This document shows, piece by piece, positions 16,601-23,419 of a DNA stretch of 40,253 nucleotides. The notes beneath the pieces are model-generated. The model was not told the origin of the DNA and searched no databases. It worked only from the letters and a program-made list of their open reading frames with translations. This DNA comes from Firmicutes bacterium TM09-10 (GTDB lineage Bacteria > Bacillota > Clostridia > Lachnospirales > Lachnospiraceae). The stretch covers positions 1 through 40,253 of the forward strand of contig QUKC01000024.1 in assembly GCA_003481005.1 (NCBI GenBank). Direction: 5' to 3'. Both the position numbers and the translations under genes were made by a program. Each line of letters begins with the position of its first letter. The first letter of the stretch is position 1.

Positions 16601-19438
16601 TGGGTCGATGTTGTCAAAACGATCCTGTTCTTCTTCGGTATAAAACCGTTCCTCCTGAATGAGCTGGGCAAGCCTGCGCTGTACCTTCGGCCAGGGCAGC
16701 TGCGTTTCCTCCGGGCTGCCGGCACGGACAACGAACAGGCTGTTGCTGTTACTGCCGCCGTATTCCTGAGCCAGCCATGCGGCGGTATCTTTTTCTCTTG
16801 CATGGTCTTTCATATAGCGGACAACAGCGTGTTTACTCTCGATATTGCCGTTCCATGCACAAAGGACAGTATCAATATCTTCCTGAGAAAGAGGGCGCAG
16901 AAGCTCATGGAGCTTTGGATAGGTCTCGTCGATCACTTCCCGGTGCAGACGCTGACGGAACTCCGGCACATCCGAATAAAGGCGGATCAGCTCCATATCC
17001 TTAGAGCCAAGAACCGCACGGCGCACAGCGGCATTGCCCTCGATGACAGCATTTTCACGGTCGGAATGACCGCAGGCATTTCGATATGCCACATCCTCAG
17101 ATATGGCGGCAGTCACCACAGGCTTATACTGCTCAAACTGCTCCCGAAGGGTAGGCTTTGGCGTTTCTTCCTCTATCTCCGGCTGCTGGGCTTGAATGGC
17201 ATCTTCTTCTGCCAGATCCTTTTCAGCCTGGATCTTGTCATACTGCGCTTGTTCCTGTTCGGTAAGATAGCGGCCTTTCTGGACAAGTGAGGTAATGCGC
17301 TTGGAAACCTTTTCCCAGTTCAAGTGAACATCCGGGCAGTCCTGCTTTTTATAGTGCAGTCCTTTCCCATCGTGATCTTCGCCGCTGTGTGTTGCGCCGG
17401 ACAGGGCATGAGAGCGTCCGCCAATGCCATACTCGTCTTTAAGGAATCTCACTTTTTCCTTATCCGTATGGTTTTCCATGAAGAACGCATAGATACGGCC
17501 TTTTCCTCCGGCAAAACTGCTGCCGCCGGTCATGGCGGTGTCGATCTCATCCTCTGTAATGAAATGCTGGACGGTTGGCACTTGGGAAAGGTCCGAAGAA
17601 AAAGTCCTGCGGGGCAGGTCAAGGTCTTTCAGGTTCTCCCAGATTTCCCTTGGCCTATGGTAATGAAAGCGCAACAGGTCACGGTCCTGCTGATAGGCAG
17701 TCCAGAAGGCGGCGTATTCTTCCTTGAGTGTCTGGCGGAAAGCCGGGTCATTCAACTGCTCCGTCAGGCGGCGGGTCTCCTCCGGGAACCCATTGCCTCT
17801 GATTTCTGACAGGCAAGACAAATATCCTGCTTCTCTGGCTTCCTCGCTGAAATCGTGGTACAGATACCAGAGCTTTTCTGCAAGGAGGGAGCGTTCATAG
17901 CCTGCCGCTTCTGCAAGCTCCACATTGGAGGCAAACTGGCCGCTCTCCAAAAGCTCCCCGATACGCTCTGCGGCGCTCTCCCAGGAAATGACCTGGGCAG
18001 ACCTGTCATAACGGACAGACTTCCCGTGGGAAAGATGGATACCATCCTCGGCATACCATGCGCTCACACTGCCAAGGCCGTTGCCGCCGTGGTACAGCGT
18101 TTTCAGTATCTCGGCAATCTCAGCGGTGGTTTTTTGCTTTTCAAAGGCAGCAACCACACGCTCTCTCTGGCGGTCTGTATTGCCGCCCAAACGCAGCACA
18201 TGGTCAATATCATTTTGGGCAAAAGAAAAAGCAGAGGATGTATGCGCTACATTCTCTGCTTCATCTATGGATTGGATCTGCTCCGCTTCGGAGAGGAACA
18301 GGTTTAGGGTCAGCTGTTGATAAGCTCCGCCATCAGGATCTCCTCTGCCTGGGCTTTGCAGGTGTTCATCAGGCCCACCCACTTCATGGGATCGCTGGCT
18401 TTCAGTTCCTCGGTGGCTCCCGCTTCCTTCGCCAGCTGGGGCATCATCTGCTCCAGTCTGCTCTGGGCGGTCTCGTCGATCTCCAGAAGGTGCGGGTACA
18501 GCTTCTCGCTCAGCAACATCTGGTTGTAGAGGATGGGACGGTGTTCTTTCAGGTAGGTTTTCCTCATCCTGCCGTACTTGCCCAGGGGTTTCGACCGCTG
18601 CTGGCTCAGCTTCAGGTCGGGAATCAGATAGTCTCCGTTCTGGATATAGGTCATGGGATTGTTCATCTTGTTTGCTCCTTTCTTGGTTGGCTTCGCGCTC
18701 TGCATTTCGGACGGTAACGCCGATCTGCCGCAGCACCTGCTGGTTGATCTGGCTGACCGCTGTTCCCAGCGCCCCGATGGTGGACGGGGTGTTGAAATCA
18801 AAGATTGCCATGAAATCTTCGTGGTCGAAGTAGCGTTCCGGCTCCAGTCCGCAGCGGGAGATCAAAGCGTAAGTGATGCTGACGGTGGCTGCTGCCTTGA
18901 ACTGTACTCCGATGTTAAACTCATCATATTCCTCCAAAAAGGAACCGTCAACGATATAGAAGAAGTCCTGCTGATGCTCCGTCCAGTATTCCTCGGCCAG
19001 TTTTCCGGCTACCTCCGTGAGCTGTCCGGCAAGGTCATCACCGGAAACATCATAGGTGCGCTCCAGCATGGCCTGCACGGAATCCAGATGGCGCTCCTCC
19101 AACTGCCACAGCCAGGGAGTGCGGGAATGTTCACGGGTTCCGGTGTCGGAAATGTCAAAAACATAGCGCAGGCGGGGTCTGTCCCCGGAATCGTCCACCA
19201 GAGCGATTCCCTTGGAGCCGCGCCTTACATACCGGCCCATCTTTTCATTCCACAAATCGTACTCTGCACAGGCGGTAGCGTCCGGGCGCTGGGCGTAGAT
19301 CATCAGCTGCTCATGGAACGGGTACTTGTAAAGTCGGGCTGCCGTAGTAAGGAACCCTGCCCATTCCTGCCAGCTTCCAGTGAGTTGCGTTGCCACTTTC
19401 TCCGCCATCTGTGCATATAGTTCAGCTTTGGTTGGCAT
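10649..19438 (-). CDS. Giant polyvalent protein: ArdC-like, methyltransferase-like and SNF2 helicase domains
   Basis: This 2929-aa protein enters or acts with the transferred DNA in related elements. The N-terminus (1-130) is ArdC-like. Residues 258-376 are a Pro/Glu/Arg/Asp/Gly-rich disordered linker encoded over tnpV. Residues of about 400-1200 hold four degenerate copies of one unit. A methyltransferase-like fold follows, with EPSMGVGNFFG (about 1410) and NVPFGQY (about 1475) in place of NPPF/Y. The SNF2 helicase has HEVGAGKT (about 2085), VDEAHNYKN (about 2245) and QRKGRIERQGN (about 2605). ATG at 19438 is preferred to 19498 because of its upstream AGGAGG. Proteins of this kind are thought to counter restriction and remodel incoming DNA. 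Confidence 0.9.
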   Translation of the reverse strand: MPTKAELYAQMAEKVATQLTGSWQEWAGFLTTAARLYKYPFHEQLMIYAQRPDATACAEYDLWNEKMGRYVRRGSKGIALVDDSGDRPRLRYVFDISDTGTREHSRTPWLWQLEERHLDSVQAMLERTYDVSGDDLAGQLTEVAGKLAEEYWTEHQQDFFYIVDGSFLEEYDEFNIGVQFKAAATVSITYALISRCGLEPERYFDHEDFMAIFDFNTPSTIGALGTAVSQINQQVLRQIGVTVRNAEREANQERSKQDEQSHDLYPERRLSDSRPEAEPAAVETPGQVRQDEENLPERTPSHPLQPDVAEREAVPAPSGDRRDRPEQTGADDAPAGEGSGSHRGTESQRSHEVGGPDEHLQSPGRGDPDGGAYQQLTLNLFLSEAEQIQSIDEAENVAHTSSAFSFAQNDIDHVLRLGGNTDRQRERVVAAFEKQKTTAEIAEILKTLYHGGNGLGSVSAWYAEDGIHLSHGKSVRYDRSAQVISWESAAERIGELLESGQFASNVELAEAAGYERSLLAEKLWYLYHDFSEEAREAGYLSCLSEIRGNGFPEETRRLTEQLNDPAFRQTLKEEYAAFWTAYQQDRDLLRFHYHRPREIWENLKDLDLPRRTFSSDLSQVPTVQHFITEDEIDTAMTGGSSFAGGKGRIYAFFMENHTDKEKVRFLKDEYGIGGRSHALSGATHSGEDHDGKGLHYKKQDCPDVHLNWEKVSKRITSLVQKGRYLTEQEQAQYDKIQAEKDLAEEDAIQAQQPEIEEETPKPTLREQFEQYKPVVTAAISEDVAYRNACGHSDRENAVIEGNAAVRRAVLGSKDMELIRLYSDVPEFRQRLHREVIDETYPKLHELLRPLSQEDIDTVLCAWNGNIESKHAVVRYMKDHAREKDTAAWLAQEYGGSNSNSLFVVRAGSPEETQLPWPKVQRRLAQLIQEERFYTEEEQDRFDNIDPIAIREALEERGIVNGQVADPEKLDNDPFIQQVRSDAEQIAAAETEQTSEVSISDEEYDAVRRPIPQRTSYDPAAPVYAVGDTVYIEDDAYQITELREDTVQLLPTGMVYPIYRAERKEQFEQLLRADRRNAYYTEFLPIDPDKAEQDLRDVLAHGLMDEADKKQISTLLQSGRSNSEIAYWLSRAYSGEIETLNLETGDIVDYRTTAQGIELEVMDAEEKRLAMLYFRWDEVAPLLRGMYARQQDGFGQEQPQPATESPTFHSETMAVYPGDKNNLPYDVVVERLHIEEPEPPAPVTEPEKTFEEVLDEHPVSIQVNGQWQTFPNAKAAEEASYEEYKANLRRNAKNFRITDEHLGEGGPKAKFQANVNAIRLLKELEAAGQQASPEQQEVLSRYVGWGGLSDAFDPEKPAWALEYAQLKELLTPEEYAAARSSTLNAHYTSPTVIQAIYEAVDRMGFETGNILEPSMGVGNFFGMLPEKMRNSRLYGVELDPVSGRIAKQLYPKADITVGGFETTDRRDFFDLAIGNVPFGQYQVRDKAYDKLNFSIHNYFFAKALDQVRPGGVVAFVTSRYTMDAKDSTVRRYLAQRAELLGAIRLPNDAFKKNAGAEVVSDIIFLQKRDRPLDIAPEWTQTGQTEDGFAINRYFIDHPEMVLGRQEPESTAYGVDYTVNPIEGLELADQLHDAVKYIRGTYQEAELPELGEGEAIDTSIPADPNVKNYSYAIVDGQVYYRENSRMVRPDLNATAEARVKGLVGLRDCVQELIDLQMDAAVPDSTITKKQAELNRLYDSFSAKYGLINDRANRLAYADDSSYYLLCALEVIDEDGKLERKADMFTKRTIKPHQAVATVDTASEALAVSISEKACVDMSYMSRLTGKTKEALAGELQGVIFRVPGQLEQDGTPHYVTADEYLSGNVRRKLRQAQRAAQQDPSFAVNVEALTAAQPKDLDASEIEVRLGATWIDKEYIQQFMYETFNTPFYLQRSIGVNYSSFTAEWQIKGKSSVSYNDVAAYTTYGTSRANAYKILEDSLNLRDVRIYDTIEDADGKERRVLNAKETTLAAQKQQAIREAFRDWIWRDPERRQTLVRQYNEEMNSTRPREYDGSHITFGGMNPAITLREHQKSAIAHVLYGGNTLLAHEVGAGKTFEMVAASMEAKRLGLCQKSLFVVPNHLTEQWASEFLRLYPSANILVTTKKDFETHNRKKFCARIATGDYDAIIMGHSQFERIPISRERQERLLYEQIDEITEGIAEVQASGGERFTVKQLERTRKSLEARLEKLQAEGRKDDVVTFEQLGVDRLFVDEAHNYKNLFLYTKMRNVAGLSTSDAQKSSDMFAKCRYMDEITGNRGVIFATGTPVSNSMTELYTMQRYLQYERLQELNMTHFDCWASRFGETVTALELAPEGTGYRARTRFSKFFNLPELMNLFKEVADIKTADQLNLPTPEVEYHNIVAQPTEHQQEMVRTLSERASLVHSGTVDPSQDNMLKITSDGRKLGLDQRTVNQMLPDEPGTKVNQCVDNIMQIWRDGKADKLTQLVFCDISTPQAKAPASKAAKTLDNPLLHALEGAVPLPEQEPVFTVYDDIRQKLIAQGMPADQIAFIHEANTEVRKKELFSKVRTGQVRVLLGSTAKMGAGTNVQDRLVALHDLDCPWRPGDLAQRKGRIERQGNQNPLVHVYRYVTEGTFDAYLWQTVENKQKFISQIMTSKSPVRSCDDVDETALSFAEIKALCAGDPRIKERMDLDVEVSRLKLMKADHQSKQYRLEDQLLKYFPEEIEKHKGFIKGFESDLEVLAAHPHPEDGFAGMEIRGDLLTDKENAGAALLDACKEVKTSDPVQIGNYRGYAMSVEFSAWKQEYTLLLKGQMTHRATLGTDPRGNLTRIDNALAQMPQRLESAKAQLDNLCQQQAAAKEEVGKPFLYEEELRSKNARLVELDTLLNIDGKGQAHTESVVAKSTRPSVLDNLKRPVQPRSTDKKPKQHEEVR
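18310..18666 (-). CDS. tnpV: TnpV-family protein nested in the giant gene in another frame
   Basis: The 118-aa protein reads from ATG 18666 to TGA 18310 on the same strand as the giant gene but in a different frame. It has the hallmarks of Tn4451-type TnpV: NGDYLIPDLKL near the start, PLGKYGRMRKTYLKEHRP, ETAQSRLEQMM, and the end motif MKWVGLMNTCKAQAEEIL. AAAGGAG lies 8 nt before the ATG. The opposing frame is low-complexity and hydrophilic, as expected if TnpV carries the sequence constraint. TnpV function is unknown. A longer in-frame start at 18801 has no ribosome site and encodes no TnpV-like sequence. Confidence 0.8.
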   Translation of the reverse strand: MNNPMTYIQNGDYLIPDLKLSQQRSKPLGKYGRMRKTYLKEHRPILYNQMLLSEKLYPHLLEIDETAQSRLEQMMPQLAKEAGATEELKASDPMKWVGLMNTCKAQAEEILMAELINS

Positions 19439-19448
19439 AGTGTTCTGT

Positions 19449-19496
19449 CCTCCTTTCGGTTTTGGGGTAAAAGGTGGGGTAGCATATTGCCACCCC
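19449..19496 (-). promoter_or_regulatory. Leader hairpin upstream of the giant gene
   Basis: On the minus strand GGGGTGG (19490-19496) pairs with CTACCCC (19476-19482) around a 7-nt loop, 19 nt before AAAGGAGG (19449-19456). The same design occurs upstream of the IME relaxase gene. It may be an RNA or protein control site, or an mRNA-stabilising stem. Confidence 0.5.
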
Positions 19497-19515
19497 ATCC
19501 CTGCGACTATGGTGT

Positions 19516-19731
19516 TTACTGGTCAAAATCCGGGTACAACTCCAGCTCGGCAAACTCGGCATCACTCATGTCCTGGAGCTTGCCCAGTGCGCTGTCTGTC
19601 AACTCCCGCAGCTCGGTTTCCTCCGGGGCCAGTTCACCGCACATCTCAGTCAGAGCTTCGATCAGTCCGGTGCGGCTACCGGTGTTGTAAATGCACATCA
19701 GGTTCATTTCCTCAAAAGTAAAGTTTCCCAT
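19516..19731 (-). CDS. TTRAP (transposon-transfer assisting) protein
   Basis: The 71-aa acidic protein matches the small TTRAP family: NFTFEEMNLMCIYNTGSRTGLIEALTEM at the start and MSDAEFAELELYPDFDQ at the end. The family is found next to transfer genes of clostridial and enterococcal elements and has no known biochemical activity. ATG at 19731 follows AAGGGAG; the in-frame ATG at 19752 overlaps the upstream gene and was rejected. It sits between the CHC2-LtrC fusion and the giant gene. The 77-nt gap downstream holds the leader hairpin of the giant gene. Confidence 0.82.
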   Translation of the reverse strand: MGNFTFEEMNLMCIYNTGSRTGLIEALTEMCGELAPEETELRELTDSALGKLQDMSDAEFAELELYPDFDQ

Positions 19732-19732
19732 A

Positions 19733-22700
19733 TCAAATCTCCCTTTCCGCACTCTTTTTGGGCGCTGTCTTTTTGTGTTCTGCCTTGGGCTGGCTTTTCA
19801 GCTGCTCCATGACGGACTTTTTCTTTTCCCGTTCCTCCCGATGGGCAGCGGCAGCCAAATCCATGAGGGAAATGGACTGACCGCTGCGGGCCTGCTGTTC
19901 CAGCTCTGCCACCGTAGACTCTTTTGCGCCATTGTTGATGATACCGTCGATCATGCCGTAATCGTCCTCCACGGCCATCTCCGCATTTTTCAGCGGATTT
20001 TCCGGCAGGAATCCGGGGATCTGGGTAAAACCAACACTGTCACAGTAATGACAGGATACCTTACCATCCTGCTTGATCGCAACGATGTCACTGACACTCA
20101 TAGAAGGACTGTGAAAATCCGCCGGTTTTTGCAGATTAAACTGCTCATATAGTTTTTCCAGCTGCTCCGGTACCGTGCCAGACTCCCTCAGCGGAGCAGT
20201 GTAAATGAGATCATAATTGCTGCGGTCTATGGAAATGTCATGGAACTTTAACCAATCCAGATTCATAAAGCGCACATTCTGCGGATCGTCACGGCTCACC
20301 TGATAGATGGCAAAGCAATCTCTGTTCTGGGATAGAAATGCCTGTTCGCGTTCCTGCTGATGTTCCTGACGCTCCATGACCTTTTCGTGGAACTGAGGGC
20401 TTTTCTCCCATTCCTCACGGTCCACGCCAAAAAGACCGCCATGATCCATGATTTCCTGCGGGTCAAACACCATGCTCTCCGTATTGTCCTCATGCAGCAC
20501 ATAGACGGTCAAACCGGCGGCATCCAGTTCCAGCGCCCGTTCTCTGGTAACAGGGAGCATCCCATCATAGGAGTAGCCGTATTCCTGCATATCTGGTGTG
20601 GAGACCTGCTCATCCGGCATGGGGTATTCATCCAGTGCCTGCTCCTGTGCTTCCGGCAGCTGGGAAGAAGCAGCCACCTGACTGGCCTCTGCCTGCATCT
20701 GCTGGTAGGCAGCTTCCTGCAAGGTCTCAATCATGGACAACGGTGCGTATTTTACCGAGTCTCTGCCCAAATCATTGTCATCACAAATCTGGAGAACTGC
20801 CTTCATGCGGGAAATCTCCGGCATATCCAGCTGACCACCATCCAGCTCTTTCATGGACGCGGCATCGTAAAGGGTATAGTCCCAGCCGCTGTCACAGGAC
20901 TGGATATGAAGATAGGTGGCATCGTCAACCAGAAACAAAGCCTCCTGCTGGTTGGCGTCCGCCCCCAGCACTTCCATTTCTGGCATTGCCGCAGCCAGTT
21001 CCTTTATCGCTTTTTGCACCAGAGGATTATCACGGTAATAGTCGATTGCCTGGATGGTGTCCAGGTCAATGGTCTGGCCGGTCAAAATCGGAAAAGGTCC
21101 TTCATAGTCGCTTCCGTCTTTCAGCTCAAAACCAATGCCCTTGATCCCGTTCATTCGTTCTGCCGGAATCTCCTGATAAATGCGGATTGCTTCCTCCAAA
21201 GACAGGTTATCGTGGTATTCTCCGAGGTTTGGAAATTCCATGCACTCTGCTACATAGTAGGTCAGATTGCCGGTCTGCTGTCTATCAGATACCTTAGCGG
21301 CATCTTCTGGCTGCTCTATCGGGGCGGGTTCCGGCTCTACCTTTGCATGAGGGTCGATTCCGCGCTCTTTGCAGATTTCCTTATAGTGGCGCTCAATGTC
21401 GGAGATCAAAGTGCCGGAGGTTTTGTTGATGGTCTCCAAACTGGCTCTCAGCTCTTTCAGCTCTTTGCCCTGGCTCCAACTGGCAATATAGCCGAAGCTG
21501 TTTTCTCCGGTCTCAATGCCAAAATACTTGCAGACCGCATAGGAGATGCTTTCAGCCTCCACTTCTTCCGTGTGACGATCTTTCCTCTGTTCCTGCAAAA
21601 ACTGGGAGAGGGTAGAAAAGCCACCGGTAAAATTCAGCCCTTTTTCCTCGGTCAGCATCAAGCGTCCATCTTCCGTCAGTTCCAACGGCTCTGTCAGCAG
21701 AACGGAGCCTGCATGGTTTACAACCACTCGTTCTTCCACACAGACCGGATCTCCAGGATCGTAGTCAGAACCGCGCAGGTCATAGCAATAAACGCCCTCT
21801 GGCAGATTATCGCGAGCAATCCGTCCGTTGGAGAACAGACCAAGTTTATCAAACAGCTCGATCTCCTGATATTGCTCGTCATTGGCAATCTGGATCTTTT
21901 TCTGATTGTGGAGCTTGCTGTGAGCAATCTCGTGCACCGTGGCCGAAGCCGTCTGCACCTCGCTCATGCCCTGACGAATGGCAATTTTCTGATGATCGGC
22001 AGAAAAATAGCCGTCCGTATCGGCGGCCATTGCTTCAAAAGTAATCGGCACCGGTGCGCTGCGGCGCAGGGCCTCCATGAATGCCTCATAATTTGGCACA
22101 TTGCCGGAAAGGGATGATGCAAGCTCAGGCAAAGGTTTCCCGTCGGTCTGGCTCACATCAAAGACCTTGACCGGACGAAACATGGGGATCTCGATTTCTT
22201 TTTCCTCTGTGACGATCTTTCCGTCTTTATCCAAAATCGGAGCCTTGGTATCTGGGTCCAGCTTCTGCTCCTCGATTTTCTTCTTATACGGTGTGGGAGC
22301 GATGATGGTAATGCCATGCTCGCCCTTTTTTACATGACGCTCAAACTGGTCTTTCCACTTATTGTATCCGGCTACCAATGTGGCGTCCGGCTTCTGCATA
22401 TAGATGAGCATGGTGTTGTTTACCGAATAGCGGTGGAAGCGGGACATGACGGACAGATAGCGCATATACTTTTCACTCTCAAACAGTTCTTTGATGCCCT
22501 GCTCGATGCCATCTGTGATTTCCCTTAGCCGTTCTCGGTTGGTGGGTTTGTTCTCAGCCATGATTTTCAATCTCCTTTCCAAGTGTGTGATTTCTGCTGT
22601 GTGTTCTGTAATCCATGCCTTTTGTTCTTCTTCACTTTCATAAAGAAAAAGGTCCAGCAGGTACTCTACATAGGCTTTCTTCTGGATTGCTTCCACAAAA

Positions 22701-23134
22701 CGGGGGTGCGGTTCTTCCTCCGGTGTCCTGGGAGAACGGTCGGCTTCCCATTTTTTCAGCAGATAGTAGTAATCGGACAGTACACGGTAACAGCGCTGTC
22801 GACCCTCCCGAAACTTCTGTGCCTCGGTTTTTTGCCGGACATATCTCCTGCGGGGCGGGGCCTGACTGTCATAGATCAGGCCAAAGTCCTGTGCCAGTTT
22901 CTCCGCCGCTTCTTTTGGGGAGAGGTTAAAGAGCTTTGCGGTAAAGTCGATCACATCCCCATCTTCACCGCAACCAAAACAGTGGAACCGCTGGTCTACC
23001 TTCATGCTGGGGTTCTTATCATCGTGAAAGGGACAGCAGGCCATACCATTTCGTTTGACCTCGATCCCATAAAACGCTGCCGCTTCTCTGGTGCTGACCG
23101 ACTGCTTGACTGCTTCAAATACATTCTCTGCCAT
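19733..23134 (-). CDS. CHC2 primase-like zinc finger fused to LtrC/ArdC-type protein
   Basis: The 1133-aa protein begins with a CHC2 zinc finger (C34, H37, C52, C55; CPFHDDK, then FHCFGCGEDGDVIDF), as in DnaG-type primases. From residue 192 it matches LtrC-like ICE proteins with an ArdC-type domain (YMRYLSVMSRFHRYSVNN) and a zinc-metallopeptidase motif HEIAH (401-405). The C-terminal part carries polyvalent-protein domains of unknown role. An in-frame ATG at 22561, with AAGGAG 9-10 nt upstream, could give a separate 942-aa LtrC-like product. Likely roles are lagging-strand priming and protection of incoming DNA. It lies between topB/the 92-aa gene and TTRAP. Confidence 0.85.
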   Translation of the reverse strand: MAENVFEAVKQSVSTREAAAFYGIEVKRNGMACCPFHDDKNPSMKVDQRFHCFGCGEDGDVIDFTAKLFNLSPKEAAEKLAQDFGLIYDSQAPPRRRYVRQKTEAQKFREGRQRCYRVLSDYYYLLKKWEADRSPRTPEEEPHPRFVEAIQKKAYVEYLLDLFLYESEEEQKAWITEHTAEITHLERRLKIMAENKPTNRERLREITDGIEQGIKELFESEKYMRYLSVMSRFHRYSVNNTMLIYMQKPDATLVAGYNKWKDQFERHVKKGEHGITIIAPTPYKKKIEEQKLDPDTKAPILDKDGKIVTEEKEIEIPMFRPVKVFDVSQTDGKPLPELASSLSGNVPNYEAFMEALRRSAPVPITFEAMAADTDGYFSADHQKIAIRQGMSEVQTASATVHEIAHSKLHNQKKIQIANDEQYQEIELFDKLGLFSNGRIARDNLPEGVYCYDLRGSDYDPGDPVCVEERVVVNHAGSVLLTEPLELTEDGRLMLTEEKGLNFTGGFSTLSQFLQEQRKDRHTEEVEAESISYAVCKYFGIETGENSFGYIASWSQGKELKELRASLETINKTSGTLISDIERHYKEICKERGIDPHAKVEPEPAPIEQPEDAAKVSDRQQTGNLTYYVAECMEFPNLGEYHDNLSLEEAIRIYQEIPAERMNGIKGIGFELKDGSDYEGPFPILTGQTIDLDTIQAIDYYRDNPLVQKAIKELAAAMPEMEVLGADANQQEALFLVDDATYLHIQSCDSGWDYTLYDAASMKELDGGQLDMPEISRMKAVLQICDDNDLGRDSVKYAPLSMIETLQEAAYQQMQAEASQVAASSQLPEAQEQALDEYPMPDEQVSTPDMQEYGYSYDGMLPVTRERALELDAAGLTVYVLHEDNTESMVFDPQEIMDHGGLFGVDREEWEKSPQFHEKVMERQEHQQEREQAFLSQNRDCFAIYQVSRDDPQNVRFMNLDWLKFHDISIDRSNYDLIYTAPLRESGTVPEQLEKLYEQFNLQKPADFHSPSMSVSDIVAIKQDGKVSCHYCDSVGFTQIPGFLPENPLKNAEMAVEDDYGMIDGIINNGAKESTVAELEQQARSGQSISLMDLAAAAHREEREKKKSVMEQLKSQPKAEHKKTAPKKSAEREI

Positions 23135-23140
23135 GTGCCT

Positions 23141-23419
23141 TTAACTGCTGGACTTTCTCACAGGGGGCTGGTATCCGGCAGCTTTCGCACGCTCACTGGC
23201 AGCTTTGCGGCGTTCTGCGCTGTATGGCTCCCTGACTGATACACACCGCTTGGGGACGGTAAAGTTATGGGCGTCCTTTCGGGTGATCTGGTCGGGGTGC
23301 TTTTTTGCCAGCAGTTCCAGCTTCTCCATCAGATGGGGATCGTGGGTGTAGACCTCAGCCATTGGTTCTGCCTGGTTATAGAGGAGAATGGTTTCCCGTT
23401 CCACTAAAGAGAGCTTCAT
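23141..23419 (-). CDS. Small conserved-looking ICE protein, unknown function
   Basis: The 92-aa basic protein has an N-terminal part rich in Glu/Leu (MKLSLVERETILLYNQAEP) and a C-terminal tail rich in Arg/Lys/Ala (YSAERRKAASERAKAAGY). I do not recognise a named domain. AAAGGAGG precedes the ATG, which overlaps the topB stop as ATGA. The basic tail would suit nucleic-acid binding, but that is inference. Its constant place beside topB and the CHC2-LtrC gene in this kind of operon supports it as a real gene. Confidence 0.75.
   Translation of the reverse strand: MKLSLVERETILLYNQAEPMAEVYTHDPHLMEKLELLAKKHPDQITRKDAHNFTVPKRCVSVREPYSAERRKAASERAKAAGYQPPVRKSSS

Noticed and set aside
18667..18801. Longer N-terminus for the nested TnpV
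   Set aside because: The extra 45 residues are Ser/Arg-rich without similarity to TnpV and have no ribosome site. ATG 18666 has AAAGGAG.
20360..22117. Plus-strand open frame of 585 codons
   Set aside because: It lies wholly antisense to the CHC2-LtrC gene, lacks a ribosome site, and its translation has no recognisable domain. It is a shadow of the real gene's codon pattern.
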